Source: Arthrobacter sp. ERGS1:01 (GTDB lineage: Bacteria > Actinomycetota > Actinomycetes > Actinomycetales > Micrococcaceae). Taken from it: a stretch of 64,000 nucleotides of DNA. Numbering within the stretch: position 1 is the stretch's first letter; each line of letters starts with the position of its first letter. Shown one piece after another: positions 57,967 to 64,000 of this stretch. The DNA is taken from the NCBI RefSeq assembly GCF_001281315.1, contig NZ_CP012478.1, positions 88,178-152,177 on the forward strand, read 5' to 3'. Both the position numbers and the translations under genes were made by a program. The notes beneath the pieces were generated by a model. That model did not search any database and was not told the DNA's origin. It saw nothing but the letters and a program-made list of their open reading frames with translations.

Positions 57967-60363
57967 ATGAAGATCGCAATTGTTGGCGGCGGCCCCGGTG
58001 GGCTGTACTTTGCCGCATTGATGAAGCAGCTGGACCCCTCCCACCAGATCACCCTGTGGGAGCGCAACGCCGCCTCCGACACTTTCGGATTCGGTGTCGT
58101 CTTCTCCGATGAAACCCTCGGCGGCATCGGCAACGCAGACCCCGTCGTGGCCGACTACATGAGCAGGCGATTCGCACGCTGGAGCGACATCGACATCCAC
58201 TTCAAGGAGCAGATGACCACGGTCGGCGGGCAGGGCTTTGCCGCGATGAGCCGCAAGGAACTGCTGCAACTGCTCCAGCGGCGCACGCTGGAACTCGGTG
58301 TGGACGTCCGCTTCAGCACCATGGCACCCCCGGTGGAGGACCTGGCCTCCGGCTACGATTTGGTGCTCGCAGCCGACGGTGTCAACTCCCAAATCCGGGC
58401 CAAATACGCTGACACCTTCAAGCCGTCCCTGGATGTGCGCGGCAACAAGTACATGTGGCTGGGAACCGACAAGGTCTTTGAGGCGTTCAAGTTCTTCGTC
58501 AAGGAGACCCAATGGGGTGTCATGCAGATCCACGGCTACCCCTACTCCGATGAGGGTTCGACATTCATCGCCGAAATGTCCCCGGAGGTCTGGCACGCCG
58601 CCGGCTTCGACGAGACGGCTAACGATGTCTTCGCCCCCGGCGTCTCCGATGAAAAAGCAGTAGCGAAGATCCGTGACATTTTCGCTGAGGAACTAGCCGG
58701 GCACCAGGTGCTGACCAACAACTCGAAATGGCTGAACTTCACCACCGTGCGCAACGAAAACTGGCGCAATGACAACATCGTGCTGCTCGGCGATGCTGCC
58801 CACACCGCCCACTTCTCCATCGGCTCAGGGACCAAACTGGCCATGGAAGATGCCCTTGCCTTGGCCGCCTGCCTGCACGAACACGCCAGCGTGGATGCAG
58901 CCCTGTCCGCCTACGAGGCCGAGCGACGCCCCGTGGTCGAATCCACTCAGCGTGCCGCCCAGGCCTCATTGGAATGGTTCGAGAACATCGGTCAGTACAA
59001 GGACCAGGATCCCGCCCAGTTCTGCTTCAACCTGCTCACCCGCAGTCGCCGCATCACTTATGACAACCTGAAGTTGCGCGACCCCGACTTCGCCCATCAC
59101 GTGGATGCGAACTTTGCCGCCTCCCAGGGATTGGACCAGGTCGCCCCAGCCATGTTCCAGCCGTATCAGATCGGAAGCCTGGAACTGAAGAACAGGATCG
59201 TCGTCTCACCCATGGACATGTACTCCGCGGTCGACGGCGTCCCGGGCAATTTCCACCTAGTCCACCTCGGCAGCAAGGCCATGGGCGGGGCCGGGCTGGT
59301 CATGACGGAAATGGTGTGTGTCTCCGCCGAGGGCCGCATCACCCCCGGCTGCAGCGGCCTGTACACCGACGCCCAAGGTGACAGCTGGGCGGAGATCGTG
59401 GACTTCGTCCACACCCAGTCCACCGCGAAGATTGGCGCCCAAATCGGACACTCCGGCCGCAAGGGCTCCACGAAGCTGATGTGGGAGGGCATTGACGAGC
59501 CCTTGGCCGAGGGCAACTGGTCGGTCACCGGCCCGTCCGCCGTCCCCTATGGCCCCGCCAGCCAGGTCCCCCGGGAAATCACCCGTTCCGAAATGGATGA
59601 GGTCCGCGAACAGTTCGTTGCTGCGGCCCGACGCGCTGACGTTGCCGGCTTCGACCTCCTGGAAGTGCACGCCGCACACGGCTACCTGCTCTCCTCGTTC
59701 CTCTCGCCGCTGGCCAACCAGCGCACCGACGAATACGGCGGCAACCTGGAGAACCGGCTGCGCTACCCGCTGGAAGTGTTCGACGCCGTTCGTGCTGAGT
59801 GGCCGACACACAAGCCGCTGACCGTGCGCATCTCCGCCACAGACTGGTGCGAACGCGGCAACACGGCTGATGACGCCGTGGAGATCGCCCGCGCGTTCGT
59901 GACCCATGGCGCCGCCGGCATTGACGTCTCCACCGGCCAGGTCGCCAAGGAGGAAAAGCCTGCCTATGGGCGCAGCTACCAGACTCCCTTTGCGGACAGG
60001 ATCCGCCAGGAGGTGGCCGCCCCGGCCGGTGCCGCCGTGATCGCCGTCGGCGCCATCTCCTCCTACGACGACGTCAACTCGATCCTGCTGGCAGGGCGAG
60101 CGGACCTGGTGGCCTTGGGCCGTACGCACCTGTACGACCCGCAGTGGACCCTGCACGCCGCCGCCGAACAGGACTTCAAGGGCGACTCCGCCGCCTGGGC
60201 CCTGCCGTTCCAAGCCGGCAACCGCAAGCCCCCGAGCGCCCGGACCGACGCCGTCCGCCCCCGGCTGTCCCTGCTCAAAGAACCGGAGACCGATAGCACG
60301 CCGGTGCATGTGCGCTGGACCCCGTCTAAGGCCGCTGAGGAGGTCCTTGCCCGTAGGAATTAG
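57967..60363 (+). CDS. fused aryl-CoA monooxygenase/OYE-type reductase
   Basis: This 798-aa two-domain flavoprotein has an N-terminal FAD monooxygenase (IAIVGGGPGGLYFAALM, and GDAAHTAHFSIGSGTKLAME) and, from about residue 400, an old-yellow-enzyme reductase (YQIGSLELKNRIVVSPM, EVHAAHGYLLSSFLSP). This fusion is the hallmark of 2-aminobenzoyl-CoA monooxygenase/reductase and salicylyl-CoA 5-hydroxylase. It starts 12 nt after the ligase stop, so it likely hydroxylates the ligase product. Neighbours favour anthraniloyl-CoA. Confidence 0.93.
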   Translation: MKIAIVGGGPGGLYFAALMKQLDPSHQITLWERNAASDTFGFGVVFSDETLGGIGNADPVVADYMSRRFARWSDIDIHFKEQMTTVGGQGFAAMSRKELLQLLQRRTLELGVDVRFSTMAPPVEDLASGYDLVLAADGVNSQIRAKYADTFKPSLDVRGNKYMWLGTDKVFEAFKFFVKETQWGVMQIHGYPYSDEGSTFIAEMSPEVWHAAGFDETANDVFAPGVSDEKAVAKIRDIFAEELAGHQVLTNNSKWLNFTTVRNENWRNDNIVLLGDAAHTAHFSIGSGTKLAMEDALALAACLHEHASVDAALSAYEAERRPVVESTQRAAQASLEWFENIGQYKDQDPAQFCFNLLTRSRRITYDNLKLRDPDFAHHVDANFAASQGLDQVAPAMFQPYQIGSLELKNRIVVSPMDMYSAVDGVPGNFHLVHLGSKAMGGAGLVMTEMVCVSAEGRITPGCSGLYTDAQGDSWAEIVDFVHTQSTAKIGAQIGHSGRKGSTKLMWEGIDEPLAEGNWSVTGPSAVPYGPASQVPREITRSEMDEVREQFVAAARRADVAGFDLLEVHAAHGYLLSSFLSPLANQRTDEYGGNLENRLRYPLEVFDAVRAEWPTHKPLTVRISATDWCERGNTADDAVEIARAFVTHGAAGIDVSTGQVAKEEKPAYGRSYQTPFADRIRQEVAAPAGAAVIAVGAISSYDDVNSILLAGRADLVALGRTHLYDPQWTLHAAAEQDFKGDSAAWALPFQAGNRKPPSARTDAVRPRLSLLKEPETDSTPVHVRWTPSKAAEEVLARRN

Positions 60364-61200
60364 ATGCCGGCGGCATCCCCTCACCTCCCGGCGTACTGCG
60401 GCCACGCAGCCGGCGCACCGCGGCCAAGGAGCGGATAGAGCCCGCCGCCAGGCCAATGGACCCATCTCTATCTGTTGTTGACCGGCTGTACCGCCGACGC
60501 TGCGACGCCGGTGGGCCCGGACGTTTACACCCGACTCGGGACGAATGAGGCTTCCGGGCCCGGCACCGGTGCATCCAGACCCCAGTGGTCTTGCACACTG
60601 GCCGTGCTGCTGGTTGGCACCTTCAGCATCAGCGCACCCGGCGACATTGCCGGCGGCAAGAGGGAGGGCTCCACCTCGGCGGTGGTTCTGGCACAGGCTC
60701 GGAGCGGCCGCGCCCCTGAACCCAGGGCTGCACAGCCTCTTCGGGGTGCCCGGCGTTTAGACCTTCGCAGTGGGCCGATAGCCGCCTCTCATTGACGGTC
60801 GAATCCTGACGAGCCATCACCGAGGGACTGCTGTTAGGCACCCACTCATGCCGGCTTTGGTGCGACCACCGGCCACCCATTGGGGTCCGATGGACCGGGT
60901 AACTCTGTCACTCCGCCTGGGTCAACTCCTAGAAGACAGAAGCTTGGTATGCCGAAATGCAGATTCCACCCGTTTGTATTTCGCTCATTCAAGCGAAAAT
61001 TGCCGTCATAACAAGGATTATTGCCTAAGAGCATTGACGTTGATTATTTTTGGGTATACGTCAATCGCATCGGGCCAAGGACGTCCGGTGCGAATGATGG
61101 AGGGAAGACTGACGTGGTTGAACGAGAACCGAGACTTACCGAAACGGGTCGGGCTGCGATGTGTGCAGCGAACGGGCCGCGACATCCATGAGTTGAAACG
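60364..61200. other. intergenic region, promoter-like repeat near its end
   Basis: No supported gene lies in about 840 bp after the operon. TTGACGT (61034-61040) and ACGTCAA (61058-61064) form an inverted repeat in an AT-rich window, with TTGACG and TATACG 15 bp apart as weak -35/-10 elements. It could have driven the decayed amidohydrolase gene downstream. Confidence 0.35.
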
Positions 61201-62776
61201 GTGAGCGCGGCAACGGTGACGCCGCCGCGGGCGGTGGCATTGGCCGGCAGGTTGGAGCGTGACTCTGCCCTAGCCGAAAACCGCGGCCTCGGGGTCGATG
61301 GCCTTCGCGACCCGAGCCGCCCCTTGGTTTTGGCCCCAGTTGGGTGCTTGCCCACGAGAGGGGGAGATGGTCCTGCTGCGCGACCATGAAGGTCGTCGTG
61401 AGGACGGTCGCATCGAGGCGTCCGGCCGCAGTCAGGCACCACGGACGAGCGTTGACATGCACGGCCAGATTCTCTTGCCCGGCTTGATTTCCATGCACAG
61501 TCACGTCGCTGGCGGCGGCGGCACCCGCGGCTACGTCGAGGGCAATCTGACCCCATGAGCAAGGGCGCACACTGCGCAGGGCCCCAGTTCCTCAACGCCA
61601 TGGTCCTTCTGGAGGACCTGCGAGGAGGACTGGACACCATGACGGCCTGAATCTGGCAGAAATCCTCCGGGCGGATGCACCACGCAGGTCGAAATGTCCA
61701 AGGGTCTGCGGTCGATGCAGTCCTATGTGGCGTTGCCCGCGGTTTGGGATCCGCGGCTACCCGTCGGGGGCGGTTCCGGGATGAAGCGGATTCTGCGATC
61801 TGGAAAGGGGCACCAACGACCAAGCATTGTTCGACTCAGTTCCCGAACCCATGGCCGAAATCCAGGCGAACCTGGCCTACACGGACATCAACGGGTCGAC
61901 GACGGCCGGATTCTGCCCATGATGGCTCCGGCAACCAACGCGGTGCACACACCGAGACATTCGCGGCCATGAAGGCTGCCCGCCCAAAGCTTCATGGCTG
62001 CAATTCACCTTCAGGCTGGCTACGGCCGGGCCCCGCAACCTGACAAGGTAGCGATGAATAGGTTGTGGGGCAACGATGAGATCCCGTGGCTCCACAGCTT
62101 GGGACTCTTCGGCGGCTCAGTCCGGGTCTTTGGCGCCATCTGCTAGGCATCGATTTTGAGCGGGATCTCCCGTTGTTGGCCAATCCGTTCTTCACCTTCG
62201 CCAACTGCCCGTCGGGCACGGGCGCCGGCGTCACTCCGGCGCAGTGGCCCTGGCCGGAGGTCCTCGGCGCAGGCGTCAACTCCGGCATCGGCCTGGACAC
62301 GCACTCGAACGATTACATCGAAAACCTGAAGCTGGCCGTATCTATGGCCGGATCCGGGCCGATTTCCTGGGCGACTCGACGCCTGTGCCCATGGTCCGGC
62401 ATCTATCTGGACAGCTGTCGAACCGCACGCTGGGCGGCGCACGTGGATCGGGCGCGAAGACATCGGCCGCATCGCCGTGGGAGCCAAGGCGGACCTCACC
62501 AGCGTCGATGTCAGTGGCCTGCTCGTCGGTGTTGGAACTGTTCCCCGCGAACCCTTGAACCACCTCATGTATGCCAACGGCCTCTCCGTCAGAAACGTCA
62601 TGACTGATGGCCAATGGCAGGTGCGCAACGGCGCGCTAACAATCGTCGACGAGGCGCGCCTGGTGCGCGACGCTGGCAAGGTCGTCCAGAGAATCTGGGA
62701 CCAGATGGACGCGGACGGGGTTTTTGTAGACGAGCCCCGGAGCGACCTCGTGCCCGCTGCATCCGGTCACGTGTAG
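61201..62776 (+). pseudogene. amidohydrolase-family gene broken by several frameshifts
   Basis: Pieces in different frames are recognisable. ILLPGLISMHSHVAGGGGTR near 61460-61540 supplies the metal-binding HSH. A middle part has QANLAYTDINGS. GIDFERDLPLLANPFFTFAN and GAGVNSGIGLDTHSNDY near 62145-62320 follow, then the closing DLTSVDVSGLLVGVG with LNHLMYANGLSVRNV to 62776. Together they make a cytosine-deaminase/chlorohydrolase-type amidohydrolase. Multiple shifts and stops make it non-functional as read, unless sequence errors are involved. Confidence 0.72.
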
Positions 62777-62883
62777 GGCACGGATACGCCCTGGTTTCGC
62801 GGCGTGAGCCACCGAGTCGACCGTTCGCCTATTTTTTCTTTTGCTCATCCTCTGTACCATTCAACGAATTTGGAGTCATATCA

Positions 62884-63861
62884 ATGAAGAACAATGCTCC
62901 CGGGTACCAACCCTCTGGCGCAAGCTCATGGCGGCCGCAGTGCTGAGCACCGTGATAGCCGGCACAGCAGCGTGCGGAGGACCGGCACAGACGGCGTCCA
63001 CTCCGGCATCAAACGGCAACGCTCCCTTGGCCGCCTGGTGCCGGCCAGCATCAGAGCCAAGGGCACGATCGTCGTTGGAACCCAACCCGATTTTGAACCG
63101 GCCGATTTCACACCCATCGGCGAAAACGGTGTCAAGGGTTTCAATATTGACCTCATGGATGCGATGGCCGCCAAACTGGGGTTGAAAGTCACCTACCAGA
63201 AAGTGCCATTCGACCAACTACTCGTCGGTGTACAGACCGGCAAATTCGACGCTTCGATTGCCGGCATGACGGACCGCAAGCAACGCCAGGCAAATGTTGA
63301 CTTTGTCGACTACCAGGTTGCCGGAACGGTCTTCATGGTGGCCAAAGGTAACCCAAAGAACATCACCGGAGACGCCAATGGTGGCTGCGGTATTAAGATC
63401 GGCGGCGTTAAAGGCAACGATGACGAGCGACTGGTCGGCCTGATGGCAGCGGCGTGCACCGCGGAGGGCAAGCCGGCCCCGGAGTTGGTCACGTTCCCCA
63501 CAGGCAGCGACAAGAACCTGGCGCTCACCTCCGTGTTGATGCCATTTTCTGGCCTGATATGGCGGTCTCGGTGATCCAACGCGAGACCGGTGGAAAGCTT
63601 GAATCCGTGCCCGTGAATTTCGAGCCGAAGGTTTACCTCGGGATGATCTTCGACAAGAAGAATGCTCAGCTGCGCGATGCGTTCCTGAAGGCAACGGAGG
63701 CAATGCATGCCGACGGCAGCTACGACGCAATCCTGAAGAAGTGGGACGTCGCAGTCATCAACCTGCCCAAGCCGGCGTCAATCTGGCCACGTCATAATCC
63801 ATCCGGAGGGCGGGCGGCTATACAAACCAGCAAGCCCTCCGGATTCCCAATCGCAAAATAG
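62884..63861 (+). pseudogene. ABC amino-acid-type solute-binding lipoprotein, frameshifted
   Basis: The product is spread over three frames. The lipoprotein signal MAAAVLSTVIAGTAACGG precedes a shift near 63025. The main domain then has GTIVVGTQPDFEPADFTPIG and FNIDLMDAMAAKLGLKVTY, and a second shift near 63530 leads to VDAIFWPDMAVSVIQ and the end at 63861. It is a family 3 (HisJ-like) binding protein. A third shift lies between the ATG at 62884 and the signal. It probably served an importer for the decayed amidohydrolase substrate. Confidence 0.75.
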
Positions 63862-63913
63862 GACAGGTTCATGATAATTTTCTCGAACGATATTTCCTGG
63901 GGTGGCATCCGAC

Positions 63914-64000
63914 ATGACAGTTAAGAGCATCCGCATCCGACAGGAGCCGGGAATTGCAGGAGAGACCCCGGAATTTATTTCCCCCGGCCCGGCTTTGGGC
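63914..64000 (+). CDS. 5' end of an unidentified gene running off the right edge
   Basis: An ATG at 63914 opens a frame of 29 codons (MTVKSIRIRQEPGIAGETPE onward) to the window end. It follows a binding-protein gene, so an ABC permease is expected from order, but the visible residues are not diagnostic. Confidence 0.35.
   Translation, partial: MTVKSIRIRQEPGIAGETPEFISPGPALG

Noticed and set aside
50005..60363. A pure gentisate/salicylate pathway
   Set aside because: The cupin is too small for a usual gentisate dioxygenase, and kynureninase plus the HFHRD-type ligase motif favour an aminobenzoate. It remains the main alternative, not excluded by sequence.
1..64000. CRISPR arrays
   Set aside because: No set of regularly spaced direct repeats was seen, and no cas gene is present.
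1..64000. tRNA or rRNA genes as integration sites
   Set aside because: No cloverleaf-like segment with a TTCGA-type arm or rRNA-like sequence was recognised next to the mobile elements.

Overview
The window is high-GC DNA with Gram-positive style ribosome binding sites (AGGAG or GGAG 5-9 nt upstream of ATG/GTG), many 4-nt ATGA/GTGA gene overlaps and actinobacterial protein families. It fits an Arthrobacter-like actinobacterium (Micrococcaceae). The copper amine oxidase matches the catalytic residues of the Arthrobacter globiformis enzyme at a constant offset. Three dispensable catabolic blocks, small plasmid-type genes, two transposase genes and several broken genes suggest a catabolic plasmid or genomic island.

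Region 1 (94-23892) looks like one large Tn3-family transposon. A 45-bp terminal repeat at 94-138 is repeated inverted at 23848-23892. A serine resolvase lies just inside the left end and a complete Tn3-type transposase just inside the right end. Between them are about 19 kb of carbohydrate genes. A leftward operon encodes a PfkB sugar kinase, SIS isomerase/deaminase, tautomerase-like protein, LacC/FruK-type kinase and class II aldolase. A divergent rightward operon encodes a sugar ABC importer, 2-hydroxyacid dehydrogenase, DeoR regulator, a small unknown protein and a deacetylase-like protein. A second rightward operon encodes an FAH hydrolase, GH4 glycosidase, IlvD-type dehydratase and a Rossmann protein, followed by an MFS exporter and a decayed TetR gene. 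The two arms resemble an amino-sugar/tagatose-phosphate route and a non-phosphorylative sugar-acid route.

Region 2 (23.9-35 kb) is a patchwork. It holds a secreted phospholipase A2-like gene pair, a 0.87-kb element with about 39-bp inverted repeats around an amber-interrupted regulator-like gene, a TIR-domain putative defence protein, a chimeric UmuD, NrdH, a damaged ssb, RHH proteins, a toxin-antitoxin-like pair, an HNH nuclease, a cold-shock protein and several large palindromes. This looks like rearranged plasmid backbone.

Region 3 (35.2-48.3 kb) looks like a nearly complete histamine catabolic island. It has an APC permease (one frameshift), a copper amine oxidase, an aldehyde dehydrogenase, and a tightly coupled five-gene operon for a flavin monooxygenase, RidA, DUF1028 protein, M20 amidohydrolase and aspartase, with LysR and TetR regulators. 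Together these could take histamine through imidazole-4-acetate and N-substituted aspartate to fumarate. An ISL3-family insertion sequence follows (48436-49885).

Region 4 (50.0-60.4 kb) encodes kynureninase and an Lrp regulator, then two thioesterases, a PaaX-type regulator, RidA, an FAH hydrolase, a small cupin, an aminobenzoate-type CoA ligase and a fused monooxygenase/old-yellow-enzyme protein of the aminobenzoyl-CoA or salicylyl-CoA hydroxylase type. The likely flow is kynurenine to anthranilate to anthraniloyl-CoA to a 5-hydroxylated intermediate, then ring cleavage.

Region 5 (60.4-64 kb) is degenerate. It holds a multiply frameshifted amidohydrolase, a frameshifted amino-acid-type solute-binding protein, and the start of another reading frame at the window edge.
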